Shown in pieces: positions 54,858-64,000 of a stretch of DNA of 64,000 nucleotides; positions within the stretch are counted from its first letter, which is position 1, and every line of letters starts with the position of its first letter. The stretch is from NCBI RefSeq assembly GCF_028816475.1, contig NZ_CP118247.1, positions 3,154,001-3,218,000 on the forward strand, in the 5' to 3' direction. A program made the position numbers and the translations under genes. The DNA comes from Devosia rhodophyticola (lineage in GTDB: Bacteria; Pseudomonadota; Alphaproteobacteria; Rhizobiales; Devosiaceae). Below the pieces are notes generated by a model that worked only from the letters and a program-made list of their open reading frames with translations, had not been told where the DNA came from and searched no databases.

Positions 54858-56078
54858 TCGCTGCAAGCCATGAAAATGATAGACATTGGCATAACTGGGC
54901 GGTTCGGCCAGTCGCAAGTGGGGCAGGCGGCGAAATAGCTCGCTGAAGGCGATTTGTAGTTCAATCCGCGCCAAGGGTGCGCCAATGCAAAAGTGGATGC
55001 CTGCCCCAAAACTGACATTGCCGCCATCATTGCGAAATGGATCAAATTTGTTGGGTTGGTTGAACCGCTTGGGATCGCGGTTCGCCGCGCCCAGCATCAG
55101 GCCGATGGTTTCGCCCTTTGTGAATTGGCGACCCCCGAATTCGATATCTGCTAGAGCGTAGCGGGTGAACATGTGCAATGGCGCGTCAAAGCGCAGGCAT
55201 TCTTCAATGGTTGCCGCAACCTGCGCTTCGCTGGCGAACAGCGTTGCGGGGGCGATACCGCTTTCCAGTATTGATTTCACGCCATTGCCTGTTGTGTGCA
55301 CCGTGGCTTCGTGGCCGGCGTTGAGTAGCAAAATAGCGGTCGATATTACTTCGTCGTCATTGAGTCTGGTGCCGTCTATCTCCGCGGTCAGCATGTGGGT
55401 TAGCAGGTCTTCGCGGGGCGCGCGGCGGTGCTGAGTAATCTGCGAGCGCAAATAGTCCATGAACTCGATCGACGCCTGATTGGCATCGCGTTCGGTCGCC
55501 TCCGTGACCCCAAACATGTACATGGCAACCATGCGATTGGACCATTTGAGCAGTTGGGGCGCCATTTCTGCAGGCAGACCAATCATTTCGGCGATGACAA
55601 TGGCCGGGATTGGTGCGGCAAAATTCTGGATGAGGTCCGTGTCGCCGCTGGCGATGAACGTGTCGATCATTTCGTTGGCAAGTTGGGCAATGCGCGGGCG
55701 TAGCTGCTCAACGTGTCGAGAGACGAAGGCCCGGTTGACCAATCCACGAAGCCGCGTGTGCTCGGGTGGCTCCAGTGCCAGGAGTGAGTGTTTCTCGGTT
55801 TGGTCGAAGTCGGCAACATGCGGTTTGGGCGGTGGCAGGCCAAGCTCGTCGCGGGTTGCGACGTGCAAAATCTGGCGGCCAAAGCGCCGGTCGCGGAGCA
55901 GGGAACTGACGTCCTTGAAGCCCGTAAAACACCAATGATCGTAATTTTTCCAGAAGAATGTCTGATCGCCTCGGTGAATGAGGTCATACAATGGATAGGG
56001 ATTTTGATAAAATTCTGGATCGCGCGGATCGACCGCGATGGGCGTGGAATTTTTGTCACGGTCTGAATCGGGTGCCAA
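54840..56078 (-). CDS. cytochrome P450
   Basis: A 412-residue soluble bacterial P450. The haem-binding loop is [17 protein letters not shown] with the proximal cysteine. The I-helix has [15 protein letters not shown] (Glu-Ala-Thr in place of the common Asp/Glu-Thr pair order), and the K-helix ExxR is EECLRFD. No ferredoxin or reductase gene is nearby, so redox partners must come from elsewhere, and the substrate is unknown. The TTG start is supported by GTGAGGCAAG just upstream. Confidence 0.92.
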   Translation of the reverse strand: MAPDSDRDKNSTPIAVDPRDPEFYQNPYPLYDLIHRGDQTFFWKNYDHWCFTGFKDVSSLLRDRRFGRQILHVATRDELGLPPPKPHVADFDQTEKHSLLALEPPEHTRLRGLVNRAFVSRHVEQLRPRIAQLANEMIDTFIASGDTDLIQNFAAPIPAIVIAEMIGLPAEMAPQLLKWSNRMVAMYMFGVTEATERDANQASIEFMDYLRSQITQHRRAPREDLLTHMLTAEIDGTRLNDDEVISTAILLLNAGHEATVHTTGNGVKSILESGIAPATLFASEAQVAATIEECLRFDAPLHMFTRYALADIEFGGRQFTKGETIGLMLGAANRDPKRFNQPNKFDPFRNDGGNVSFGAGIHFCIGAPLARIELQIAFSELFRRLPHLRLAEPPSYANVYHFHGLQRLDVAW

Positions 56079-56218
56079 CTTGCCTCACCTGTGGTCGTAA
56101 ATTCGGCCAAAGGGTGCCTGATTGCACGGAAAGGTGCAACGCGCGCCATCTTGGTCTTGCGATAGCGCCAAAAATGGCTAGTTCATAGCGCGAACGAATT
56201 CTACCGGAGACAAGACCC

Positions 56219-56449
56219 GTGACCGAACCAACCATGACCGAGGCGGTTGAAACCATCTATGCCTCACTGGCCAACAACAACGAGGACCTTGATATCCATA
56301 TTGCGTCGCTCAAGGCCGCGATGGCCCGCGAGGGTGCCAAAGAAGCCATATTTGAGCCGTCCAAGCTCGCACAGAACAACCGACAGGGCCGCAAAACCAT
56401 GCAGTCGTATTTCAAAAAGCGCGGGATCGCCGTCAGTTTTAGCGCCTGA
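56219..56449 (+). CDS. conserved-looking small hypothetical protein
   Basis: A 76-residue soluble protein, mostly helical by composition, ending in GRKTMQSYFKKRGIAVSFSA with a basic patch. The GTG start at 56219 has GGAG nine bases upstream; ATG 56234 is an alternative. I recognise no domain. The coherent composition and ribosome binding site support a real gene, which lies alone between the P450 and clpP. Confidence 0.65.
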   Translation: MTEPTMTEAVETIYASLANNNEDLDIHIASLKAAMAREGAKEAIFEPSKLAQNNRQGRKTMQSYFKKRGIAVSFSA

Positions 56450-56687
56450 TCGATTAACCGTGGTGGCGCTCGCGGCAAGCTGGGTATTGAACCGCAGGCC
56501 AATGCCGCCTATCTGTCTTTTACCGCGTGTTAAGGCGGAATCTATGCAATCAGCACATCGCGCTGATTCGAATTCAAGGCATGGTCCCGGAAATTGGGAT
56601 GTCCGGTTTCGGGATTAGACCATGCGCAACACGAGAAGTGGCCGAAGCGGTTTCGCGCAGACCCTCGGCTCAAGGGGCATCCGAAGA

Positions 56688-57317
56688 ATGAGAGATCCAC
56701 ACGATCTTTATATGAACACGCTCATCCCAATGGTGGTTGAGCAGTCAAATCGCGGCGAACGTTCGTTCGATATCTACTCGCGTCTTTTGCGCGAGCGCAT
56801 CATTTTCGTGACCGGTGTCGTCGAGGACAACATGGCGTCGGTTATCGTTGCGCAGTTGCTGTTTCTGGAATCGGAAAATCCGAAAAAAGAAATCGCTATG
56901 TACATCAATTCGCCCGGTGGCGTGGTTACGGCCGGCCTGAGCATTTACGACACGATGCAGTTCATTCGCCCGCCTGTGGCCACCCTTTGCATGGGGCAGG
57001 CCGCTTCGATGGGCTCGCTGCTGCTGACCGCTGGCGAGGCTGGTATGCGCGGTTCGCTACCGAATTCGCGCATCATGGTGCATCAGCCATCTGGCGGGTA
57101 TCAGGGGCAGGTGACGGATATTCTTATCCATGCCAAGGAAGTTGAAGGATTGAAGCGGCGCCTCAATCAAATCTACGAAAAGCATACGGGCCGGACCTAT
57201 GAGGAAATCGAGAACGCCCTTGAGCGTGACCGCTTCCTTTCTGCCGAAGAAGCCAAGACATTTGGGCTGATCGACAATGTGTTTGAGAAGCGCGCGGCGC
57301 CTGAGGCCACCCCCTGA
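56688..57317 (+). CDS. clpP: ATP-dependent Clp protease proteolytic subunit
   Basis: A 209-residue serine peptidase forming the ClpXP/ClpAP barrel. The catalytic Ser lies in [15 protein letters not shown], the His in [11 protein letters not shown] and the Asp downstream. [18 protein letters not shown] and [17 protein letters not shown] are typical. ATG 56688 (MRDPHDLYM) matches relatives; frames opening at 56622 add an unlikely N terminus. clpX follows after 169 bases. Confidence 0.96.
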   Translation: MRDPHDLYMNTLIPMVVEQSNRGERSFDIYSRLLRERIIFVTGVVEDNMASVIVAQLLFLESENPKKEIAMYINSPGGVVTAGLSIYDTMQFIRPPVATLCMGQAASMGSLLLTAGEAGMRGSLPNSRIMVHQPSGGYQGQVTDILIHAKEVEGLKRRLNQIYEKHTGRTYEEIENALERDRFLSAEEAKTFGLIDNVFEKRAAPEATP

Positions 57318-57486
57318 TCGGCATTAACGCCAAATCAAATGCTCCGTGGACTGTGACATACACGGAATTGCACCGAGCCGGATCGACCGTTAAGGTTGGT
57401 TCGGCTTAGATATTCTTTAGGCCTCATGCGTTAGCCTCTGAGTCAACGCAGATTTTGGGAACGCTTTTGCTCCCGGGAGTACCAGG

Positions 57487-58761
57487 ATGTCCAAAGAGAC
57501 AACAAACGGCGAAACCTCCAAGAATACGCTTTACTGCTCGTTCTGCGGTAAATCACAACACGAGGTTCGCAAGCTTATCGCCGGTCCAACCGTGTTCATC
57601 TGCGATGAATGCGTTGAATTGTGCATGGACATCATTCGAGAAGAGAACAAGACCTCGATGGTCAAGTCCTCTGATGGCGTGCCAACACCAGCCGATATCT
57701 GCAAGGTCCTTGATGATTATGTCATTGGCCAGTTCCGTGCCAAGCGGGTGCTGTCGGTGGCCGTGCACAACCACTACAAACGGTTGCACCACTCGTCCAA
57801 AAATCAGGATATCGAACTATCCAAATCCAACATTCTGCTGATCGGGCCGACAGGTTCGGGCAAGACCCTGTTGGCACAGACATTGGCGCGTATCCTCGAC
57901 GTGCCGTTCACCATGGCCGACGCGACAACGTTGACCGAGGCTGGCTATGTCGGTGAAGACGTGGAAAATATCATCCTGAAACTGCTGCAATCGGCTGATT
58001 ATAATGTCGAAAAAGCGCAACGCGGCATTGTCTATATCGACGAAGTGGACAAGATTTCGCGCAAGTCCGACAATCCTTCGATTACCCGGGACGTTTCGGG
58101 CGAAGGCGTTCAACAGGCGCTACTCAAGATCATGGAAGGGACGGTTGCCTCGGTGCCGCCCCAGGGTGGGCGCAAGCATCCCCAGCAGGAATTTTTGCAG
58201 GTCGATACCACCAATATCCTGTTCATTTGCGGTGGTGCGTTTGCCGGGCTTGAAAAGATCATTCAGGCACGTGGCGAAAGCTCCTCAATCGGCTTCAGTG
58301 CAACGGTCAAGGATCCTCAGGATCGACGCGTCGGTCAGATTCTGGCGGAAGTCGCACCCGAAGATCTGGTTCGCTTCGGTCTGATCCCCGAGTTTATCGG
58401 GCGACTGCCTGTGCTTGCCACGCTCGAGGATCTTGATGAATCGGCCTTGATCGAGATTTTGACGGCGCCCAAGAATGCGCTGGTTCGTCAATATCAGCGT
58501 CTGTTCAACATGGAAGAGGTCGAACTGACTTTCCACGAAGACGCTCTCAAGGCGATTGCGAAGCGCGCAATCGAACGCAAGACCGGCGCTCGTGGGCTTC
58601 GTTCCATCATGGAAGCGATCCTGCTGGATACCATGTACGATCTTCCTTCATTGGAGGGCGTGCAGGAGGTGGTCATCTCGGAAGAGGTGGTCAACGGCAA
58701 GGATGTGCGGCCGCTCTACATTTACGCTGACAAGAAAGAAGACGTGCCAGCGGAGGCATAA
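57487..58761 (+). CDS. clpX: ATP-dependent Clp protease ATP-binding subunit ClpX
   Basis: A 424-residue AAA+ unfoldase that feeds ClpP. The N-terminal zinc-binding domain has CSFCGK and CDECVELC. Walker A is GPTGSGKT, Walker [11 protein letters not shown], the sensor and IGF-type ClpP loop region follows, and [16 protein letters not shown] closes the C-terminal domain. Own promoter possible in the 169-base gap after clpP. In alphaproteobacteria clpPX also controls cell-cycle proteins. Confidence 0.97.
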   Translation: MSKETTNGETSKNTLYCSFCGKSQHEVRKLIAGPTVFICDECVELCMDIIREENKTSMVKSSDGVPTPADICKVLDDYVIGQFRAKRVLSVAVHNHYKRLHHSSKNQDIELSKSNILLIGPTGSGKTLLAQTLARILDVPFTMADATTLTEAGYVGEDVENIILKLLQSADYNVEKAQRGIVYIDEVDKISRKSDNPSITRDVSGEGVQQALLKIMEGTVASVPPQGGRKHPQQEFLQVDTTNILFICGGAFAGLEKIIQARGESSSIGFSATVKDPQDRRVGQILAEVAPEDLVRFGLIPEFIGRLPVLATLEDLDESALIEILTAPKNALVRQYQRLFNMEEVELTFHEDALKAIAKRAIERKTGARGLRSIMEAILLDTMYDLPSLEGVQEVVISEEVVNGKDVRPLYIYADKKEDVPAEA

Positions 58762-58782
58762 GGTCTTCTGGATTTTGAGACC

Positions 58783-58813
58783 AGGAGCCGGGGCAATTGC
58801 TCCGGCTTTTTTA
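58783..58813 (+). terminator. rho-independent terminator of clpX
   Basis: AGCCGG, inner GGCAATTGCT, CCGGCT then T-rich TTTTTTA, about 25 bases after the clpX stop. Confidence 0.85.
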
Positions 58814-59030
58814 TACCCGTCGATAACATCGTTCTCGCGTTGACGTCAGGCAGCGACCGGGTGGCCGCCAGCCGTTCGGGCCGGTTGCCTGTCATTCCAC
58901 TGTCATCGGTCATGTTCAATCCTGATTTTGTTTGACAAAACGCAGATGTTTGACGCCTTGCGGCTAGTCAAAAATGTATTCATTGGCTACACCTTGACCA
59001 GCCCGAAACCCTTCCAGCAAAGGGCCTTCA

Positions 59031-60446
59031 ATGAGCACTGATACCGGCACACCACCCGATCACGAGGATGGGGTAGATCCAAATGGTCTGCGCGATAGCT
59101 CGGACTACATCAATCCGATCTGGATAGAGCGATTGCGCGTGCACTTGGGTGCCCACGATTCTGCTGAATTAATGGATATGATGGGTCCGTTGCATTCTGC
59201 GGACACGGGCGACGTGCTCGAAGCGCTGGAGTCAGCTGAACGTTTCGAGTTGGTCAAACTATTGGGCGACCAGTTCGATTTCTCTGCCCTCACGGAGGTC
59301 GATGAGTCGGTTCGTATCGAGTTGATGGACCTGCTGCCCAATGCGGACATTGCGCGCGGTGTCAGCGGCCTGGACAACGACGATGCGGTCTTCATTCTTG
59401 AAGATCTTGAACATCACGACCGTGAGGAAGTGCTTTCGGCGCTGCCCACGTTCGAGCGACTGAGCCTCAAGCGAAGCCTCGATTTTCCCGAAGAATCCGC
59501 TGGCCGGCGGATGCAGACCGATTTTATCGCCATTCCGCCATTCTGGACGGTCGGCCAGACCATTGATTATCTGCGCAATGAAGAAGATCTGCCGGACGAG
59601 TTTTACCAGATCTATGTGGTCGACGTTTCCTACAATGTCCTGGGGATTATTCCACTGGACAAATTCCTGCGCTCCTACCGGCAGCGCCGCATTCAGGAGA
59701 TCATGAACACCAATGTGATCCTGGTGGATGCCAATGAGGATCAGGAAGAGGCGGCTCGCGATTTTGAGCGCTACGATCTGGTTGAAGTTGGGGTGGTCGA
59801 CGAAAGTCGCCGGCTGGTAGGCGTTTTGACGGTCGATGACATGGTGGACGTCATTCACGAAGAGGCCGACGAAGACATCAAGCGTCTTGGCGGCGTGGGC
59901 GACGAAGACATTTCCGACAATATGCTCGATACGGTGCGTAGCCGAACACCCTGGCTGGTCGTCAATCTGTTTACCGCAATTGTGGTTTCGATGATCATCG
60001 GATTATTCAACGCCACTATTGAACAGATGGTGGCGCTGGCCGTGCTGATGCCAATCGTTGCCTCAATGGGGGGGAATGCTGGCACGCAAACCATGACGGT
60101 TACGGTACGGGCCCTTGCCATGCGGCAACTGGATGGGCGGAAGCTGCGAAGGCTCATTACGCGCGAAATGGCGGTCGGTCTGGTCAATGGCCTGATTTTC
60201 GCGATGTTGATCGGCGTGGTCACGGCGCTGCGGTTTGGCAATATCCAGCTCGGAATTGTTATCGGGCTCGCGATGGTCATAAATTTGATTGTTGCCGGTA
60301 CCGCGGGGATTTTGATCCCGGTCACGCTGGATAAGCTTAAGGCGGACCCGGCAATTGCATCGTCTGTATTCGTTACAACAGTGACCGATGTTGTTGGTTT
60401 CTTTGTGTTTTTGGCACTTGCGGGCCTATGGTTCGGTCTGTTCTGA
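59031..60446 (+). CDS. mgtE: magnesium transporter MgtE
   Basis: A 471-residue Mg2+ channel/transporter. An acidic N-terminal MgtE domain (about 40-145) is followed by two CBS domains (about 150-270) that sense cytosolic Mg2+. Five membrane segments follow, starting near residue 305 and including the pore motif LMPIVASMGGNAGTQT. It occupies the place after clpX where many relatives carry lon. No magnesium leader could be recognised in the 270 bases upstream. Confidence 0.95.
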   Translation: MSTDTGTPPDHEDGVDPNGLRDSSDYINPIWIERLRVHLGAHDSAELMDMMGPLHSADTGDVLEALESAERFELVKLLGDQFDFSALTEVDESVRIELMDLLPNADIARGVSGLDNDDAVFILEDLEHHDREEVLSALPTFERLSLKRSLDFPEESAGRRMQTDFIAIPPFWTVGQTIDYLRNEEDLPDEFYQIYVVDVSYNVLGIIPLDKFLRSYRQRRIQEIMNTNVILVDANEDQEEAARDFERYDLVEVGVVDESRRLVGVLTVDDMVDVIHEEADEDIKRLGGVGDEDISDNMLDTVRSRTPWLVVNLFTAIVVSMIIGLFNATIEQMVALAVLMPIVASMGGNAGTQTMTVTVRALAMRQLDGRKLRRLITREMAVGLVNGLIFAMLIGVVTALRFGNIQLGIVIGLAMVINLIVAGTAGILIPVTLDKLKADPAIASSVFVTTVTDVVGFFVFLALAGLWFGLF

Positions 60447-60649
60447 GTGGCGATAGTGCGCTGGGAAGACCCTGTTTCAATTGGATTGATCTCGCTTGGT
60501 CAACTGTTAACGAAAGGTTTTCAAAACGGTGCGCTGTGGCAGTTTCGCCGCTTGCAAAGCTCTTATGACGCGGTTAACGTTTTGCTACCGGATGCGATTT
60601 GCGGGACATATCGCGGTGATCCGGAGTGAACGGCTGACAAGGAGCACAC

Positions 60650-60751
60650 ATGCGAAGTCAACCGAAGGCCAATATGTGGCGAGCGGCAACCTGGACACTG
60701 GTTTGCCTATTGTCGATGGGATTGGTGCTTACCGTGGTTGCTGGCGTTTAA
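60650..60751 (+). CDS. 33-residue single-pass membrane peptide
   Basis: AAGGAG (60639-60644) precedes the ATG by five bases, an excellent site. The 33-codon product starts with basic MRSQPKANMWR and continues as one hydrophobic helix (TWTLVCLLSMGLVLTVVAGV) to the TAA. It is followed 30 bases later by a perfect terminator, so it forms a complete transcription unit tail. Family unknown; tiny single-helix proteins often modulate membrane complexes. Confidence 0.6.
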   Translation: MRSQPKANMWRAATWTLVCLLSMGLVLTVVAGV

Positions 60752-60780
60752 TACGCAGAGTTCTTCACTAAGAAATTATG

Positions 60781-60816
60781 GTAAGGGCGCCCGGCCACCG
60801 GCGCCCTTACTTTTTT
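60781..60816 (+). terminator. strong rho-independent terminator
   Basis: GTAAGGGCGCC (60781-60791), loop CGGCCACC, GGCGCCCTTAC (60800-60810) and six T: a perfect 11-bp stem that ends the mgtE / 33-residue peptide unit. Confidence 0.95.
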
Positions 60817-60832
60817 GGGCAAGGCTAAATCG

Positions 60833-61510
60833 ATGAAACTTCTGATCGGCAATCGCAATTATTCGACCTGGTCGTTGCGGCCGTGGTTGGTTCTGGCTCA
60901 CTTTGACATCGAGTTTGAGCACGAACTTTTGCAATTGAGTGGCCCACATTGGCGTGAAACGCTGCGGGAGCGTTCGCCCACCGGCAAGGTTCCAGTATTG
61001 ATCGACGGCGATCTGGTTCTGCCAGAGACTATTGCCATCATCGAATATCTGGCCGACCGCTTTCCGAGCAAACAAATTTGGCCTGAAGACGTGTCGCAGC
61101 GGGCGTTGGCGCGTGCGGCCAGTGCGGAAATGCACGCTGGATTTCCTGACCTGCGTAGCAATGCACCGATGAATTTGAGGGCCAGCCACTCCGGCAAGGT
61201 TGCGCTCGATGCGGTTGCAAAGGATTTGCACCGGGTGGAAACGTTGCTGGGAGATCTGCTGGCGCGCTCGGGTGGTCCGTTCCTGTTTGGGCATTTCTGC
61301 GCAGCCGATGCGATGTATGCACCGCTGGCGACGCGTTTGCGGACATACGATCTGCCGATGTCGGATGTGTTAAATGAGTATGTCGAGGCGATTTACGGTT
61401 TGCCAGCGTTTCAGAGCTGGTTGGCCGAGGCACTCAAGGAGCCGTGGATCGTTGACGAAGATGAGATTGATGTGATTCAGGGCAGGGTGGCGCGAGGCAC
61501 CCTGACGTGA
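60833..61510 (+). CDS. glutathione S-transferase family protein
   Basis: A 225-residue GST with the N-terminal thioredoxin-like domain (NRNYSTWSLRPWLVL, where a Ser/Tyr could serve glutathione; then GKVPVLIDGDLVLPETIAIIEYLADRFP) and an all-helical C-terminal domain. This subgroup lacks an assigned substrate. The ATG at 60833 is close behind the terminator, so transcription must start nearby or read through. Its TGA overlaps the GTG of the next gene by four bases. Confidence 0.9.
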   Translation: MKLLIGNRNYSTWSLRPWLVLAHFDIEFEHELLQLSGPHWRETLRERSPTGKVPVLIDGDLVLPETIAIIEYLADRFPSKQIWPEDVSQRALARAASAEMHAGFPDLRSNAPMNLRASHSGKVALDAVAKDLHRVETLLGDLLARSGGPFLFGHFCAADAMYAPLATRLRTYDLPMSDVLNEYVEAIYGLPAFQSWLAEALKEPWIVDEDEIDVIQGRVARGTLT

Positions 61511-61932
61511 TTCATCTGGTCAAATTGTGTGTTGGCATTTCCAATGTCGAGGAACTGGAAAGCTACCGCAATGAGCGCTCGCATTGGTGGGGCGCAGATT
61601 ATGGCGAAGATGTCCATGTTCATCGCACGCGCATGATGCCGAAGCGCTTCAGTGAAATAGAGGGGGTGTCATCTATCTATTGGGTAATCAGTGGTCTGAT
61701 CAGCTGTCGGCAGCCCATTTTGCGCCTTGCACCCTATACCGACGTTGAGGGGAAGAGTTATTGCGACATCATTATGAGTCGCGATCTGCACCGGACATTG
61801 CCTTATCCCAAAAGGCCGTTTCAGGGATGGCGCTATCTCAATCCCAAGGATGCGCCGCCCGACTTGGGCGTGGACGGGAATGAGGGGTCCGAAGAGTTGG
61901 CCGCCGATTTGGTGCGGCTCGGCCTGATTTGA
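61507..61932 (+). CDS. DUF1489 family protein
   Basis: A 141-residue soluble protein of DUF1489, a family largely confined to alphaproteobacteria and of unknown function. Recognisable parts are HLVKLCVGISNVEELESY, the HRTRMMPKR segment, SIYWVISGLISCRQPIL and CDIIMSRDLHRTLPYPKRPFQGWRYL. The GTG start overlaps the preceding GST stop, so the two are translationally coupled. Confidence 0.88.
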   Translation: MIHLVKLCVGISNVEELESYRNERSHWWGADYGEDVHVHRTRMMPKRFSEIEGVSSIYWVISGLISCRQPILRLAPYTDVEGKSYCDIIMSRDLHRTLPYPKRPFQGWRYLNPKDAPPDLGVDGNEGSEELAADLVRLGLI

Positions 61933-61950
61933 GGACGATCCGACCCTGAT

Positions 61951-62229
61951 TTACTCGTGGTAGCCAAGTTTCATCCGGACGGCGCGTTTGCCGTTTGGTG
62001 CAAAAACATCAATATCGACCTGGGTGCGCGGGCGTCCGTGACGACGGGTGCGGGCGGACAGGGCCAGCACAGCTCCCAGCAAATCGCCAACCGTTCGGCG
62101 CACCGGACGAGGCTGCAGTCGGGAGATGATTTCATTCATCGTCCGACGGCGCTGGGTGGCGTCCTCGGATGTCAAGGTCGATTTACCAACAAAATTGGCC
62201 AGTTCGGTAAGCGCTGTCACTTCACTCAT
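61951..62229 (-). CDS. small hypothetical protein
   Basis: A 92-residue basic protein without signal or membrane segment (MSEVTALTELANFVGK..., ending KRAVRMKLGYHE). The ATG at 62229 has GGAG eight bases upstream. It follows the dacF-type gene on the same strand by 53 bases. I recognise no family. Confidence 0.65.
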   Translation of the reverse strand: MSEVTALTELANFVGKSTLTSEDATQRRRTMNEIISRLQPRPVRRTVGDLLGAVLALSARTRRHGRPRTQVDIDVFAPNGKRAVRMKLGYHE

Positions 62230-62282
62230 TGGGCTACTCCATACACAGGCGCCAAAAAGTCGTACTCGGGTCGTTCGTAAAC

Positions 62283-63865
62283 TCAGCTTTGCATAGCCAG
62301 GCAGCTCAGCTTTTGCTGCTTGAGCTGATTGCAAACATTGATCGCGTCGTCTCGGCCTCCGAAGCCGATGAAGCGGGCGCGGAAGAAGATTTTGCCGTTC
62401 TTTTCGAAGCGCTCGACGTAGGAACGGGCGTTCTTGAGACTTCCCAACTTGCCCGAGGCGTCGCTCAACATGGTGCGGGCGCTGGATTCAGAAGGCGCTG
62501 CACCAATTTGCACGACCCAGCCACCGGGGGTTGGAGCGTCGTTTTCGGTGATGCTGCCACTGGTCATCAAATCAACTGGCTGTTGATGATCGCCAACGCT
62601 GACCGGGGGCAACAAGGGGGCGGAAGGCGCTGTTTGCCCCAAAGCTGTTGGGGGGCGCCTAGCTTGTAGGTATCACTGAGCCACGCGCCAATGACATCTT
62701 CTGACGGATAGGCCGGTTGAGGCGCCTGCGAGGGCGCAGCAAGAATGTTTGCGGCTTGCACGGCAGGCTGAAGACCAAGGTCTGCCGGCATGGGGGCAGG
62801 TGTTGGGGCGACGCTGGCGACTTGAACATCAGCCGGGGCGGGCGCTGCAACCGGCGCCGGACGTGCGCCATTTTGGGCAACCAGCTGGGCCAAGCGGAAG
62901 CCGGGAACCGGCATTGGTTCAACGAAGGTATTTTCCGGCGCGGTTTGCGCCACTGCAACGCGGGTGCTGCCTTCGCGGCCGGGCTGCGGGATCATTGCGC
63001 TCCGGAAATAGTCGCCGCGGCGGCTTCTGGGCAGATATTTTGCTACCAGCTCACGGACCTTCTGGTCGCGCGAGGCGGATGAGTTGAAGCCAAAGGCGAC
63101 CACAACGATGTGGCGGTTGTCCTTGCGGGCGGCGGTCAGCAGGTTTGAGCCAGCGGCATTAATGTAACCGGTCTTGATGCCATCGACGGCGCCCATGTAC
63201 CCCAAAACGCGATTGTGATTGCCGTAAGTTTTCCGGCCATAGGAAAAACTGCGGGTCTGGAAATAGCTATAGTAAGTGGGAAAGTGCTGATAAACGGCAA
63301 TGCCAAGGATGGCCTGATCGCGCACTGTCGTGCGTTGCGCGCCGTCGGGCAGGCCAGATGCGTTGCGATAGGTTGTGTTGCGCATACCCAACGCCCGCGC
63401 CGTCGCTGTCATTCGCTGTGCGAATTTTTCTTCGGTTCCGGAGATATTTTCGGCGATAACCCGCGCCATATCGTTGGCCGAGATGGTCACAATCGATTTG
63501 ATTGCATCTTCAACCGAAATGGTCGAGCCGGCCCGCAATCCCAGTTTGGTAGGGACCGCTGCTGCTGCGTGGGCTGAAACCTTCAGCTTGGTTGAAAGCT
63601 TCAGATTACCAGCCGACAGTTCCTGGAACAGGATATAAAGGGTCATGACCTTGGTGACGGAGGCGGGATAGCGGGGGCTATCGGCGGCGCTCTCATACAT
63701 CACCTTGCCGGACTTGGCGTCCACCACGATACCTGCGTATTTGCGCAGATTTTCAATGGCTTGTGCAGGTAGTACTGTTGGCGCTAATGCGGCCAAGCAT
63801 ATTACTGCGGTCGCGAGGGCACGTGCTAATGTTGCACGCCAATGGGATTGCGCCTGAGAAGCCAC
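62283..63865 (-). CDS. dacF: D-alanyl-D-alanine carboxypeptidase with C-terminal SPOR domain, interrupted by one frameshift
   Basis: A periplasmic penicillin-binding carboxypeptidase (S11) of ~527 residues that trims pentapeptides. A signal peptide ends near LPAQA. The motifs are PASVTKVMTLY (SxxK), TISANDMARV (SxN) and DGIKTGYIN (KTG). After a Pro/Ala-rich linker the frame breaks. The SPOR domain (GGWVVQIGAAPSESSA...) reads in another frame to 62283. The plus-strand G run 62650-62655 (coding CCCCCC) needs one more base, giving KLGAPPTALGQTAPSAPLLP. GTG 63865 has TTGGAG upstream; an in-frame GTG at 63910 is less likely. The SPOR domain suggests septal targeting. Confidence 0.9.
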
Positions 63866-64000
63866 CCGGTACTCCAACTCATACTCTCGGACACTTCTGT
63901 GTCCGTACACAACTGATTACTAACGACGCGAAATCGACTGCCCCCAATCGAAATCGACGCCTCTAAACTGGTTGCACGTTATCGCCGGGCCGTTACGAAT

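Noticed and set aside
60447..60629. 60-codon frame directly after mgtE
   Set aside because: GTG start touching the mgtE stop with no ribosome binding site; product shows no convincing features and the better candidate at 60650 follows.

Overview
The window is a stretch of alphaproteobacterial chromosome made almost entirely of housekeeping genes. Several neighbourhoods point to the Hyphomicrobiales (Rhizobiales): the block rne / amiC / mrcA / prfB, the block NDUFA12 - DUF2155 - aat - accC - accB - aroQ, the iscS-like-sufBCDST-sufA operon behind an Irr-type iron box, and the nnr - glnB/glnA area. A Devosia-like genome is my best guess, but it is an inference from gene order and protein flavour, not from a search. 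There is no phage, integron, CRISPR array, rRNA operon or large island.

Layout. 0.1-3.9 kb: glutathione-dependent formaldehyde dehydrogenase, a DUF188 protein, a lipoprotein polysaccharide deacetylase and rlmB, then tRNA-Tyr. 4.1-7.1 kb is the only accessory-looking stretch: a secreted orphan, a lone GIY-YIG nuclease gene framed by four ~97-bp GTCA...TGAC palindromic units, and an orphan membrane/coiled-coil protein. 7.1-17.9 kb: B12-dependent ribonucleotide reductase, NDUFA12, DUF2155, aat, accC, accB, aroQ, a DsbA-like protein and an aminotransferase. 17.9-28.5 kb: RNase E, amidase, PBP1A, a degenerate deformylase, prfB with its programmed frameshift, an M23 peptidase and a peroxiredoxin. 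28.7-34.2 kb: a giant AsmA/DUF3971 protein, tyrS and a hydrolase. 34.3-41.3 kb: the SUF iron-sulfur operon. 41.4-49.5 kb: aroA, a GGDEF protein, RhlE-type helicase, parE and a PilZ protein. 49.6-56.1 kb: glnB-glnA behind a sigma-54 type promoter, tRNA-Leu, trigger factor, nnr and a P450. 56.2-64 kb: clpP, clpX, mgtE, a 33-residue membrane peptide gene, GST, DUF1489 and a DacF-type carboxypeptidase with a SPOR domain.

Seven genes (rlmB, nrdJ, DUF2155, accC, M23 peptidase, rhlE, dacF) are each broken by exactly one single-base indel, six of them in a homopolymer run. In every case the second frame restores the expected family sequence. Because accC and nrdJ are normally indispensable, I read these as residual assembly errors rather than pseudogenes and annotate the full-length genes across them. 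The prfB frameshift is different: it is the genuine programmed site.

The most interesting leads are the GIY-YIG gene flanked by paired REP/MITE-like units, a deformylase paralogue that has lost two of its three metal ligands, a near-perfect Irr box upstream of the SUF operon, a good sigma-54 promoter at glnB, and two tiny genes with convincing ribosome binding sites. I do not see a large multi-gene undescribed system.
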